Made by a program: the position numbers and the translations under genes. 64,000 bases of DNA from the NCBI RefSeq assembly GCF_004153685.1, contig NZ_SDQD01000001.1:434001-498000 (forward strand). The letters run 5' to 3'. Source of the DNA: Pollutimonas harenae (GTDB lineage Bacteria; Pseudomonadota; Gammaproteobacteria; Burkholderiales; Burkholderiaceae_B). This document shows, piece by piece, positions 20,832 through 32,007 of the stretch (position 1 is its first letter; each line of letters begins with the position of its first letter). The notes below the pieces were generated by a model. The model did not search any database. It saw only the letters and a program-made list of their open reading frames with translations, and was not told where the DNA came from.

Positions 20832-21242
20832 TTATCGATGCCGTATATATTTGAATGTACCTACCGCCGTCGCCACCAGAAATGAGTCGTCTACCCAAAC
20901 TTCGGCACGCGTAAAGAACACGCTGCGCCCTCTGCGCTCTACATAGCCTTTACCGATCAGGCACTTGCCGTCGTGGCTATCCAGGAAGTTGGTCGTCAGT
21001 GACAATGTCAGGCTGCGCAACTCGGGTTCGCCCGGCGGCGTATACAAACCACTGTAGCCGGACACCGAGTCGAGCAAAGTACATATCACCCCGCCATGGA
21101 CGCGACCGGTTCGATTTCCAAGCCTTTCTGAAATGGGCAAATGCATTTCAGCATATCCCGGAGACCATTTCGTTAACGTCATGCCCATCCACTCAAGAAA
21201 CGGATTTTTGATGGGTAAGGGCTCGTTGTGCTCCAAAGTCAT
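20832..21242 (-). CDS. PaaI-family (hot-dog) thioesterase
   Basis: Small cytoplasmic acyl-CoA thioesterase-like protein, 136 residues from the ATG at 21242 (four more from an ATG at 21254). The hot-dog signature [19 protein letters not shown] is clear, and the C-terminal sheet ends [13 protein letters not shown]. It probably hydrolyses a CoA thioester; the acyl group is unknown. It lies 37 bp downstream of rmuC on the same strand. Confidence 0.85.
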   Translation of the reverse strand: MTLEHNEPLPIKNPFLEWMGMTLTKWSPGYAEMHLPISERLGNRTGRVHGGVICTLLDSVSGYSGLYTPPGEPELRSLTLSLTTNFLDSHDGKCLIGKGYVERRGRSVFFTRAEVWVDDSFLVATAVGTFKYIRHR

Positions 21243-21279
21243 GCTACGCAACATCCAAAATAGTTCAAAACACTCGAGA

Positions 21280-22524
21280 TTATTCCATTTCCCGAGCGGC
21301 TACATCATCGTCGACAATCAGTGTCAGTTTTTCATTCTCAAAATCGGCATGCAAGGGTTCGAGCTGTGGCATGGTCTTGTTGGCCTTGGCCGACAACTCA
21401 TTGAAGCGGGACGCCTTGCCATACAGACCCTGTTGGCCCGCCACCGCCGTAACCGTGTCGTTGTAGTGCCGGCTTACCGTATCCAGCGTAGCACCCAGTT
21501 TTTTCAAGCGCTCGGCCACCACTACGACCTGGTTATACAGCTCGCCTGCCCGCGCACTCAGTTCGTGAGCCTGCTCAGTACCCCGAGCAACCATCCATAA
21601 GTTGGCCACCGTTTTCAGTATGGGCATCAGGGTGGTGTGCGAAACCATGATCACATTACGCTGATAACCATAGTTGAAAAGCTCTTTATTATGCTTCAAC
21701 GCCTCGATGAAGGCCGGCTCTATGGGCATGAACATCAATACAAAACTTGGACTGCGCATACCAATCAGGTTGCTGTAGTCTTTTTTGGCCAGATCATCGA
21801 TATGATTGCGCACGGCCTTCACGTGCGCGTCCAGCGCGGCCTGACCGCTGGCTTCGGTATCGGCAGCAACAAAACGTTCGTAGTCGACCAACGATACTTT
21901 GCTGTCTATCACTACATGCTTCTGATCTGGCAGCTTGATCACGAAATCAGGCTGACGGTCATTACCCTGTGCGTCCTTGAAACGCGGCTGTGTCTGGTAG
22001 TGATCCCCCTTGAAAAGACCTGCCAGCTCGAGCGTACGCTCGAGCTGCATTTCGCCCCAGTTACCGGTGGTCTTCTTGTCACCCTTCAGAGCGCTCGCCA
22101 ATGTATTGGCTTCTGTGCTGATCTTCATACCCACGTCAAGGACCCGCTTGATTTCAAGCCCTAGCGACACATTGCCTCGCAAAGCTTCGTCGTGCACCTG
22201 ATTAACCCGGCTCTGAAATTGCTCGATCTGTTCCCGAAAAGGCTTCAGCAAGGCATCCAGCGAAGTCTGGCTGTTTTGGGCAAAGGTTTTGCCTTTTTCT
22301 TCCAGGATCTGATTGGCCAGATTCTGGAACTCATGCCTGAGCTGCATATTGGACTGCTCCCGCCCCTCTTTCAAACGCTCTTGCAAGCCTTGCACAGTAG
22401 CCTGCCGCTCGGCACGCACCGCTGCCAGTCGACTGCGAAAAATCAGGCTACTTATGCCCGCTCCCACCAGCACGCCTGCCAGGCCCAGCAAAATATCCAT
22501 CACGTCTATGGAATATGCGTACAT
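21280..22524 (-). CDS. rmuC: DNA recombination protein RmuC
   Basis: RmuC-family protein, 414 residues. It has an N-terminal membrane helix (about residues 10-28), a long coiled-coil region (30-130) and a PD-(D/E)XK-like nuclease domain with GNWGEMQLERTLE, PDFVIKLP and VIDSKVSL. RmuC limits inversions between short inverted repeats in E. coli; the enzymatic activity is not proven in general. A shorter start at 22500 is possible. It is divergent from the aldo/keto reductase gene. Confidence 0.92.
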   Translation of the reverse strand: MYAYSIDVMDILLGLAGVLVGAGISSLIFRSRLAAVRAERQATVQGLQERLKEGREQSNMQLRHEFQNLANQILEEKGKTFAQNSQTSLDALLKPFREQIEQFQSRVNQVHDEALRGNVSLGLEIKRVLDVGMKISTEANTLASALKGDKKTTGNWGEMQLERTLELAGLFKGDHYQTQPRFKDAQGNDRQPDFVIKLPDQKHVVIDSKVSLVDYERFVAADTEASGQAALDAHVKAVRNHIDDLAKKDYSNLIGMRSPSFVLMFMPIEPAFIEALKHNKELFNYGYQRNVIMVSHTTLMPILKTVANLWMVARGTEQAHELSARAGELYNQVVVVAERLKKLGATLDTVSRHYNDTVTAVAGQQGLYGKASRFNELSAKANKTMPQLEPLHADFENEKLTLIVDDDVAAREME

Positions 22525-22664
22525 ACCACCCTTTCTTTACTTTTATATAGCTCGATTTTGTACGGTGAAGCCGCGCGCCAATCCGTAACAATCACCCATA
22601 CTGTGCGACGCTTTCGCAGAAGCGGAAGCTAACAAATTAAACAATTTCCGCGCCGCAACAACCG

Positions 22665-22670
22665 TATAAT
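22665..22670 (+). promoter_or_regulatory. Possible -10 element (TATAAT) upstream of the aldo/keto reductase
   Basis: A perfect TATAAT in the 221-bp divergent region, about 75 bp before the reductase start. The -35 position is a poor match (CAATTT with 17-base spacing), so this is only suggestive. A near-perfect GCTTTCGC/GCGGAAGC hairpin lies further upstream; nothing else is evident in the region. Confidence 0.35.
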
Positions 22671-22745
22671 GGGTCAGAACATTCAAAAGAACAAATCCTC
22701 GGCCGCCTCGTCGGTTCTCAGTGCTTCGCAACACGGAGGGCATGC

Positions 22746-23582
22746 ATGTCCAGCAATCAAAACACGGTCACATTTCACGACGGCAACACTGCACCCCAGC
22801 TAGGCCTGGGTGTCTGGCAAGTAGAAGATGACATTGCCGCCTCTGTCTTGATCAATGCTCTGAAAATTGGTTATCGCTCCATTGACACCGCCGCCGCCTA
22901 CGGAAACGAAACAGGCGTCGGCAAGGGCATTGCCCAGTCTGGCGTCAAGCGGGAAGAACTATTCATCGCCACCAAGCTCTGGAATGACCGCCATGGTCAC
23001 GACATATCTAAAGTTGCCTTCAACGAAAGTCTCGAAAAACTCGGCCTCGATTACGTCGATCTGTATTTGATTCACTGGCCCGTGCCCCAACAAGGGCTAT
23101 TTGTAGAGGCCTGGGAAAGCATGATCCAGTTACACGACGAAGGTCTGACCAAGTCAATAGGGGTCTGCAATTTCAATATCAGCCACCTTCAGCAACTGCT
23201 GGATGAAACCGGCGTGCTGCCCGTCGTCAACCAGATCGAACTGCACCCCTATTTTCAGCAAGAAGCTTTGCGCGATTTCCATGCCGAACATAGCATCATC
23301 ACCGAGGCATGGAGTCCTCTCGGACGAGGACGGCTGCTCGAAGATCCCGTGCTGGCAGGCATTGCCCATAAGCATAGCTGCAGCGTGGCCCAAGTCATAC
23401 TGCGCTGGCATACGCAATTAGGCAATATGGTCATACCGAAATCGGTTCATACCGGCCGGCTGACCGAGAACCTCCATGTCTTCGACTTGCAACTCGACAA
23501 CGAAGACATGGCGGCCATAGCTCAATTAGAGCAGCCAGATGGCCGTAACGGCCCCGATCCAGAAACCTTCTATCTGCCCTAA
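22746..23582 (+). CDS. Aldo/keto reductase
   Basis: NADPH-dependent carbonyl reductase of the AKR superfamily, 278 residues, in the 2,5-diketo-gluconate reductase-like group. The catalytic tetrad is readable: D and Y in DTAAAYGNE, K in IATKLWND and H in LIHWPVP. The cofactor-binding VIPKSVHTGRL lies near the C terminus. GGAGG precedes the ATG. The physiological substrate cannot be assigned. Its last bases overlap the convergent slyX stop. Confidence 0.93.
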   Translation: MSSNQNTVTFHDGNTAPQLGLGVWQVEDDIAASVLINALKIGYRSIDTAAAYGNETGVGKGIAQSGVKREELFIATKLWNDRHGHDISKVAFNESLEKLGLDYVDLYLIHWPVPQQGLFVEAWESMIQLHDEGLTKSIGVCNFNISHLQQLLDETGVLPVVNQIELHPYFQQEALRDFHAEHSIITEAWSPLGRGRLLEDPVLAGIAHKHSCSVAQVILRWHTQLGNMVIPKSVHTGRLTENLHVFDLQLDNEDMAAIAQLEQPDGRNGPDPETFYLP

Positions 23583-23791
23583 TAATGCGGCGGTTTCTCG
23601 TGCGCATATGAATCAGCGGAGTCGCTATCGCTAGTGGCTGCTTCGAGGCGCTTGATCAGTGCCGTGCATAGGGCACGCAACTCATCTATTTGCTTTTGCT
23701 GCTGGTAGACCTGGTCATTCAGACTTTGAACCAGGTCTTCCAGGGCGGTCAGCTTGATTTCAATATCGATCAATCGATGTTCCGCAGACAC
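23579..23791 (-). CDS. slyX: SlyX protein
   Basis: Small coiled-coil protein, 70 residues, ending in the conserved PPHY. The central heptads LTALEDLVQSLNDQVYQQQ match SlyX. Function is unknown in the family. It lies 9 bp downstream of acnA, so it is probably co-transcribed. Four bases overlap the convergent aldo/keto reductase. Confidence 0.9.
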   Translation of the reverse strand: MSAEHRLIDIEIKLTALEDLVQSLNDQVYQQQKQIDELRALCTALIKRLEAATSDSDSADSYAHEKPPHY

Positions 23792-23800
23792 GTTCTACAC

Positions 23801-26671
<2,871 letters not shown>

Positions 26672-26794
26672 TCATGTTCCTGCGGGTATATAAAGAATGG
26701 CCCGGCTGATTCTGCTGGTTTTAAGCCAGCCCCGCCCACGCCCCTCGAAGACGTCACGTATTCTTCATGGAAGCCATCCATCACATCGGTTAAA

Positions 26795-26812
26795 ATAAGG
26801 GATTACCCTTAT
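26795..26812. promoter_or_regulatory. Palindrome ATAAGGG-ATTA-CCCTTAT just upstream of fdxA
   Basis: Perfect seven-base arms around ATTA, ending 10 bases before the fdxA start. It is the most symmetrical member of an AGGG...AC(C/T)CT-like element seen in five intergenic regions of this window. Its position over the probable ribosome site or start point suggests repression, but no factor is known to me. Confidence 0.45.
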
Positions 26813-26822
26813 CGGATATCGA

Positions 26823-27161
26823 ATGACCTATGTCGTCACCGAGGCCTGCATACGGTGCAAATACACTGACTGCGTCACGGTCTGCCCCATGGACTGCTTT
26901 ATGGAAGGTCCTAATTTTCTGGTTATCAATCCGGATGAATGCATAGACTGTTCAATCTGCGTCGCCGAATGTCCAGTCGGCGCCATCGTCAGCGACCATG
27001 AAATTGCCGAGGACCAGCACCATTTCCTGGATATCAACCGCCGGCTTTCGCAGCATCCGGCCTGGAAACGAATCAGTCGGGCCAAACCACCATTGCCTGA
27101 TCATGAACATTGGGCAACCGTCACGGATAAATTGTCCTTGCTCGAGACAGAACCGATCTGA
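26823..27161 (+). CDS. fdxA: 7Fe ferredoxin
   Basis: Soluble electron carrier, 112 residues, with one [3Fe-4S] and one [4Fe-4S] cluster. The cysteine pattern in ACIRCKYTDCVTVCP and ECIDCSICVAECP is that of proteobacterial FdxA, with the usual C-terminal extension ending in a helical tail. It is essential or important in many relatives; its partners are not settled. It is divergent from acnA, another Fe-S protein, which may reflect shared iron-related control. Confidence 0.95.
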   Translation: MTYVVTEACIRCKYTDCVTVCPMDCFMEGPNFLVINPDECIDCSICVAECPVGAIVSDHEIAEDQHHFLDINRRLSQHPAWKRISRAKPPLPDHEHWATVTDKLSLLETEPI

Positions 27162-27244
27162 GGCTATGTCAGGTAATCTGCGGCCACCTTTTAATAGCTA
27201 TAAACTATCAGAACGATCACAACAAACAACTTCCTCCTGTTAAC

Positions 27245-27263
27245 GATATTGATTATCATTTAA
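27245..27263. promoter_or_regulatory. Fur-box-like site upstream of the DUF2061 gene
   Basis: The 19-mer starting GATATTGATTATCATT matches the Fur consensus GATAATGATAATCATTATC at 14 positions by hand count. The first 16 bases contain only two mismatches. It lies 27 bases before the DUF2061 start codon, a usual place for iron repression. No other promoter features are certain. Confidence 0.55.
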
Positions 27264-27289
27264 TAAAACACATCCGATAGGAGAAGTTC

Positions 27290-27502
27290 ATGTTGTTGCT
27301 AGCCCAGAAAACCAGCCAGGTTACCCTGCATATGTCGGTGGCCTTTGGCGTGACTTACGCTTTTACGGGCTCATTGGCAACGGGAGGCCTGGCCGCCGTA
27401 TTAGAGCCCATCTGCAATGTGCTACTGCTACCCTTGCATGATCGCTTATGGAACAAGCTGCGTACACAGCCCCTGCACACAAACCACCTGACTCACTCTT
27501 AG
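27290..27502 (+). CDS. DUF2061 small membrane protein
   Basis: Protein of 70 residues with one or two membrane segments and the DUF2061 pattern (SVAFGVTYAFTGSLATGG, then EPICNVLLLPLHDRLW). AGGAG lies six bases before the ATG. Function is unknown in this family. A Fur-box-like site upstream suggests iron control. Its stop overlaps the convergent terC-family stop by four bases. Confidence 0.82.
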   Translation: MLLLAQKTSQVTLHMSVAFGVTYAFTGSLATGGLAAVLEPICNVLLLPLHDRLWNKLRTQPLHTNHLTHS

Positions 27503-28221
27503 GCCGACTCGCCCTCTTCGGTGCCGCTAACCGACGTACGCTTGCTGCCGGCCAGCCAATAGCCCACGCCGATCACCACGATTGCACCGGCTGCCTCCAC
27601 CACTGCCTTGGCCAGGCCATCCAGCTCACCAAAGTATCGCACGACGAAGGCATCGGACACCAACATCCCACCTGCAATCCACCCCAGCAAACCAGCGCCG
27701 AGCGTAACGATAATGGGAAAGCGATCAAGCAGACGCAGCAGCAAGGTGCTGCCCCAAATGATGATGGGCACGCTGACCAGCAAGCCAAAAACGACAAGAA
27801 TGACCTGATGGTCGGCATGCGCCCCCTGCGCAGCGGCGGCAATGGCTACGACGTTGTCCAGACTCATGACAAAATCAGCCAGAATGATGGTTTTGATGGC
27901 GCTCAGCAATGAGCTGCTGCCCTGGATATGATCGTTTCCATCCTGTGGCACCATCAGTTTTATACCTATCCACAACAGCAATACGCCACCAATCAGCTTG
28001 ACGAACGGCAATGTCAGGAGGGATAAGGCAAAAGCAATCAAGACAACCCGCAAGGCAATGGCGCCACCCGTGCCCCACAAGATGCCTTGCATGCGCCGTT
28101 CCGACGGAAGATTGCGGCAGGCAAGCGCAATCACGACAGCGTTGTCGCCCCCTAGCAAGACATCTACCATGATGATCTGGGATACCGTGATCCAGTTCAG
28201 GTTCTCGAGAAACTCCACCAT
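27499..28221 (-). CDS. TerC-family membrane protein (YjbE/YkoY type)
   Basis: Integral membrane protein of 240 residues with about seven helices. The two acidic membrane motifs typical of TerC are present: VDVLLGGDNAVVIALA near residue 20 and LADFVMSLDNVVAIAA near residue 110. Family members are linked to Mn2+ export or metal loading of secreted proteins. No yybP-ykoY manganese riboswitch was recognisable upstream. AAGGAC precedes the start. Confidence 0.88.
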   Translation of the reverse strand: MVEFLENLNWITVSQIIMVDVLLGGDNAVVIALACRNLPSERRMQGILWGTGGAIALRVVLIAFALSLLTLPFVKLIGGVLLLWIGIKLMVPQDGNDHIQGSSSLLSAIKTIILADFVMSLDNVVAIAAAAQGAHADHQVILVVFGLLVSVPIIIWGSTLLLRLLDRFPIIVTLGAGLLGWIAGGMLVSDAFVVRYFGELDGLAKAVVEAAGAIVVIGVGYWLAGSKRTSVSGTEEGESA

Positions 28222-28295
28222 GTCTTGTCCTTTTTATAATGGGCCGCCATTACCAGGTACATGCCTTCAGATTATCGTGCTGCGATATATTTAAT

Positions 28296-28306
28296 AGTAA
28301 TACCCT
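28296..28306 (-). promoter_or_regulatory. AGGGTATTACT element in the terC/lysR intergenic region
   Basis: Read on the minus strand this 11-mer resembles the AGGG...AC(C/T)CT element found near fdxA, the TAXI operon, the TetR gene and the E1alpha operon. It lies 75 bp upstream of terC and 115 bp upstream of the LysR gene. The rest of the 199-bp region shows no clear signal. Confidence 0.3.
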
Positions 28307-28420
28307 GCTCCTCCAAAGGTTTTAAAAGCCATACCGACATCAGGCTCATAGCTTGCCGCAAAGCGAAAGGGCCGGTATAACAATCAGGCTTACCTTCTCA
28401 ACTCGCCCGGACACCACCTC

Positions 28421-29317
28421 ATGATCGACTTCAAACAGATAGATGCATTCGTCTGGGTTGCCGAGCTAGGTAGTTTTCGCGCTGCAGCAGAGAAACTCAA
28501 CACGACCCAGCCTGCCATTTCACAGCGTATCGCCGCCCTGGAATCCACCATGACGGTACGCCTCTTCGAACGCGGAGCACGGGGCATCAAGCTGACTGAA
28601 AAAGGCCAGGAACTGCTGTCGCACGCGCAACGCATGCTGGAGTTGCGCAACGAAATGCACCACGTGGCACAGTCGCCTAACGCTGTGCGCGGCACACTGC
28701 GTCTGGGCACATCTGAAACACTGGTGCAAACCTGGCTGCACGACTTGATTGATGCCTTGCACCAGAAGTATCCGGCCTTGGTGGTTGAGATTCATGTAGA
28801 CACCACTCATGTCCTGAGAGGATTACTGGCCTCGCATCAGATTGACCTGGCCATGTTGCTGGGCCCCACCCAGGAACCCAAGGAGCTCCACCTCCATTTG
28901 TGCGACTATGATCTGGCTTGGGTGGCCAGCCCCATGCTCAAGCTGCACGGCAGGCGAGTCTCGATTACCGAACTGGGCCGCTATCCGGTCATCACCTACC
29001 CCTCGGTCAGCCAGCCTTACCATGCGGTCAAGAACTCCCTGCTTGAAGCCGGCATCAAGGCTCCCAGAATTTACGGCAGTGCCTCGATGAGCACTATCGT
29101 GCAGATGACTCTGCGCGGTATCGGGCCCAGCGTCATTGCCCCGGCCGTTATTACACAAGAGCTGGCACAAGGCAAATTGCACTTGCTGAATGTTGCCAAG
29201 ACACCGCCACCGCTGAGCTTTTATGCTTGCTGGATAGACACCCCGGACAGCCACACCCTGCGCACGGTTGCGCGCCTGGCGCAGCGCATCGCAAAAGCCT
29301 CAGCAGGTCAGACATAA
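28421..29317 (+). CDS. LysR-family transcriptional regulator
   Basis: Regulator of 298 residues with an N-terminal winged helix (MIDFKQIDAFVWVAELGSF, then AEKLNTTQPAISQRIAALE, residues about 18-40) and a periplasmic-binding-like effector domain (RGTLRLGTSE from about residue 90). It is on the same strand as, and immediately upstream of, the DUF1445-TRAP-amidase cluster and is likely its activator. The effector should be the substrate or a product of that cluster. Confidence 0.92.
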   Translation: MIDFKQIDAFVWVAELGSFRAAAEKLNTTQPAISQRIAALESTMTVRLFERGARGIKLTEKGQELLSHAQRMLELRNEMHHVAQSPNAVRGTLRLGTSETLVQTWLHDLIDALHQKYPALVVEIHVDTTHVLRGLLASHQIDLAMLLGPTQEPKELHLHLCDYDLAWVASPMLKLHGRRVSITELGRYPVITYPSVSQPYHAVKNSLLEAGIKAPRIYGSASMSTIVQMTLRGIGPSVIAPAVITQELAQGKLHLLNVAKTPPPLSFYACWIDTPDSHTLRTVARLAQRIAKASAGQT

Positions 29318-29414
29318 GAATTATTTATGACCCTACATGCGAACTAACGATTGGACAGGGCCCGTAGATTCAGTGCACTCTAGAAGCTCGTGTATCAATC
29401 GGTATAGCGCTTCC

Positions 29415-30224
29415 ATGAATCAAGACAACACTCTTCATACGACGCTCACGCCCGAGGCGGCCAATTGCCGCGCCTTGATACGCCGTGGCGCGCACACAGG
29501 CCCTACCGCTGGGCTGGCGCCTGGTTATGTGCAAGCCAATCTGATGATATTGCCCAAAGACCTGGCCAACGAGTTCCTGCTGTTCTGCCAGCGCAATCCC
29601 AAGCCCTGCCCGCTGCTGTCCGTCGCCGAACCCGGCCAGTACGCAATGCCGGCACTGGGTCAGGACATCGACCTGCGTCAAGACGTGCCCAAGTATCGCG
29701 TCTGGCACCATGGCGAGTTGGCAAGCGAGCCCAAAGATCTTATGGATATCTGGCGCGATGACCTGGTGTCTTTCGCAATCGGGTGTTCGTTTTCTTTCGA
29801 AGAAGCATTGCTGGCCAACAGCATAGACATCCGCCACATCAGCCAGGGCAGGAATGTACCGATGTACCGGACCAACATTCCCACCGCCAACACAAGTAAG
29901 CTGCATGGACCGCTAGTCGTCTCAATGCGTCCCATGAAAGCCCACGACGCCATCCGTGCCGTCCAGGTCACATCACGCTTTCCCGCCGTACATGGCGCAC
30001 CCATACATTTGGGCGACCCCGCCCTGATAGGCATTCAAGACATCAATCAACCTGACTATGGCGATCCCGTCGACATACACGAAGGCGAGATCCCTGTTTT
30101 CTGGGCCTGTGGCGTTACACCGCAATCCATCATCCATACAGTCAAACCGGCATTCAGCATTACACATGCCCCCGGTCATATGCTGATTACCGATATCAGC
30201 AACGCCAGCCTGGCTTCGTTCTAG
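29415..30224 (+). CDS. DUF1445 (UPF0317/YcsI) family putative hydro-lyase
   Basis: Cytoplasmic protein of 269 residues. Conserved family blocks are [46 protein letters not shown] and [10 protein letters not shown]. The ATG at 29415 matches the family start; an upstream ATG at 29337 adds 26 unlike residues, and no clear ribosome site is present. In Bacillus subtilis the homologue YcsI is encoded with the 5-oxoprolinase genes, so a role in organic-acid or cyclised amino-acid metabolism is plausible. The 'hydro-lyase' name is unproven. It precedes a DctPQM transporter here. Confidence 0.88.
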   Translation: MNQDNTLHTTLTPEAANCRALIRRGAHTGPTAGLAPGYVQANLMILPKDLANEFLLFCQRNPKPCPLLSVAEPGQYAMPALGQDIDLRQDVPKYRVWHHGELASEPKDLMDIWRDDLVSFAIGCSFSFEEALLANSIDIRHISQGRNVPMYRTNIPTANTSKLHGPLVVSMRPMKAHDAIRAVQVTSRFPAVHGAPIHLGDPALIGIQDINQPDYGDPVDIHEGEIPVFWACGVTPQSIIHTVKPAFSITHAPGHMLITDISNASLASF

Positions 30225-30266
30225 GCTTATCCAACTATTGTTTTGGCTATACCCGAGGAGACCACC

Positions 30267-31325
30267 ATGAAGAAAATACTATTATCGACACTCGCCGCCA
30301 GCACCTTGCTCATTGGCACCACTGGCGTGGCGCAGGAAAAAGTAGCAGATCTGCCCAAAACACAGCTGCAAGTCGTGGGCGGCCTCAGCAACCTGACCGC
30401 CTACCGAAATCACGAACAGCCGTTCTGGACCAAAACCATTCCCGAACTATCCGATGGCAAAGTCACCGCCACCATCAAGGGATTCAACGACATGGGTCTG
30501 AAGGGACCTGAAATCTTGCGGCTCATCGGCCAAGGTGTTATTCCCATTGGCACGGCAACGATTGCCTACTTTGCCAGCGATAATCCTATCAATGAAGCCA
30601 TTGACCTGGCCGGCCTGGCCCCGGACGTCAAGATCGCACGCGAAATTACCGATGCATTCCAGCCTGTCTACGAAAAGTTCTACGCAAAGAACGGCATCAA
30701 AGTGCTGGGCTTTTCCACCTATCCCGCTCAAGTATTGTTCTGCAATGCCGACATCAGCGACCTGTCTGACGTAAAAGGAAAAAAAGTACGCACCAGCAGT
30801 CGCACAACGGCCGAATTCGTCCAGGCCTTGGGCGGATCGAGCGTGACCATACCTTTCGGCGAAGTGGTACCTGCCTTGCAGAACGGCGTCGTGGACTGCG
30901 CCATTACCGGCTCGATGTCGGGCTACTCGGCCAAATGGTACGAAGTGAGCACACACCTTTATGCACTGCCCATCAACTGGAATCAGCAGATACACGCTGC
31001 CAATCAGGCCTACTGGGACAAGCTCGACCCCAAGGTCCAGGACTTTCTGCAGAAAAACATTGATGTCATGACTGACCAGATATGGGATGACGCCGCCAAG
31101 GAGACACAGGAAGGCTACGACTGCAATACAGGCGCCGAGGCCTGCAGCCAACCTGTCAAAGGCAAGATGAAGCTGGTGGTACCCACCGATGCCGACCGCG
31201 AGCTACTGAAAAAAATCGCAGCGGAAACCGTCGTTCCGAAATGGGCAGCCCGCTGCTCGGCCGAATGCGTTCAGGACTTCAACGCGACTATAGGCAAGAA
31301 GCTGGGCATCACAGCCAGCAAATAG
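30267..31325 (+). CDS. TRAP transporter solute-binding protein (DctP family)
   Basis: Periplasmic binding protein, 352 residues, signal peptide ending near residue 22 (GTTGVAQE). The conserved arginine block is KGKKVRTSSRTT, followed by FGEVVPALQNGVVDCAITG. The mature protein has six cysteines, including close pairs DCNTGAEAC and RCSAEC, unusual for this family and suggestive of disulfides. GAGGAG lies upstream of the ATG. It is the start of a dctPQM set between the DUF1445 and DUF2848 genes. Confidence 0.93.
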   Translation: MKKILLSTLAASTLLIGTTGVAQEKVADLPKTQLQVVGGLSNLTAYRNHEQPFWTKTIPELSDGKVTATIKGFNDMGLKGPEILRLIGQGVIPIGTATIAYFASDNPINEAIDLAGLAPDVKIAREITDAFQPVYEKFYAKNGIKVLGFSTYPAQVLFCNADISDLSDVKGKKVRTSSRTTAEFVQALGGSSVTIPFGEVVPALQNGVVDCAITGSMSGYSAKWYEVSTHLYALPINWNQQIHAANQAYWDKLDPKVQDFLQKNIDVMTDQIWDDAAKETQEGYDCNTGAEACSQPVKGKMKLVVPTDADRELLKKIAAETVVPKWAARCSAECVQDFNATIGKKLGITASK

Positions 31326-31340
31326 TCACTATGCTCTCGT

Positions 31341-31360
31341 GCGGCGGCATTGGCCGCCGC
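31341..31360 (+). promoter_or_regulatory. Perfect hairpin between dctP and dctQ
   Basis: GCGGCGGC and GCCGCCGC pair around ATTG, 15 bases after the binding-protein stop. There is no T-run. It occupies the same position as hairpins in three other transporter operons of this window and may raise binding-protein mRNA relative to the permeases. Confidence 0.55.
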
Positions 31361-31374
31361 CGACCCACTGATCA

Positions 31375-32007
31375 GTGACCACTATGAACGACTCAATCGA
31401 ACGCTATCCGCAACTTGCACGACTGCTTGCCTGCGCTACGACACTGTCACGCATCGCCATTTGGGTGGCTGGCAGCCTGACCTTGCTCAGTGCTCTGTAT
31501 ATCACTGCCGACATCATGACCAGGAAGTTTCTCGGCTTCCCTCTGGGCGGCGCTGATGAGCTGTCGGGCTATGCTTTTGCAATCAGTATTTCGTGGGCGC
31601 TTTCGTTTGCCTCCCTGCAGCGTGCCAACATCCGTATAGATGCGCTGTATCAACTGCTGCCAACACGCTTATGCGCCATACTTGATTGGGTTTCGCTTGT
31701 GGCGCTGGCGGTCTTCATCGCCTACCTGACCCGCTACGCCGCCGACGTCTCCATGCTTTCCTGGACACGCAATGCAACGGCCAATACTGTCATGGCCACA
31801 CCGTTGTGGATACCGCAGTTTCTGTGGCTGGCCGGCCTCATCTGGCTGTGCATCGTTTTGGCCTTGATGCTGATACGCGCTTCCCTGGCGCTGGTCACCG
31901 GAGACACGGCAACCATCAGCGCACTATGCGGCATACGCAGTGCGCAGGAAGAAGCCAACGACGAGGCTGAAGCCGGAATAAGAATGGTACAGGAGGGCCC
32001 ATTATGA
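31375..32007 (+). CDS. TRAP transporter small permease (DctQ family)
   Basis: Inner-membrane protein, 210 residues, with four helices of the DctQ type (SGYAFAISISWALSFASLQRANIR in the second half of the core). A GTG at 31375 or an ATG at 31384 could start it; neither has a strong ribosome site. The C terminus extends into an acidic soluble tail (EEANDEAEAG). Its stop overlaps the DctM start by four bases. Confidence 0.88.
   Translation: MTTMNDSIERYPQLARLLACATTLSRIAIWVAGSLTLLSALYITADIMTRKFLGFPLGGADELSGYAFAISISWALSFASLQRANIRIDALYQLLPTRLCAILDWVSLVALAVFIAYLTRYAADVSMLSWTRNATANTVMATPLWIPQFLWLAGLIWLCIVLALMLIRASLALVTGDTATISALCGIRSAQEEANDEAEAGIRMVQEGPL

Noticed and set aside
28222-28420. yybP-ykoY manganese riboswitch before the TerC-family gene
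   Set aside because: TerC genes often have one, but I could not find the conserved GGGGAGUA and CAACAU-type blocks or the paired stems.
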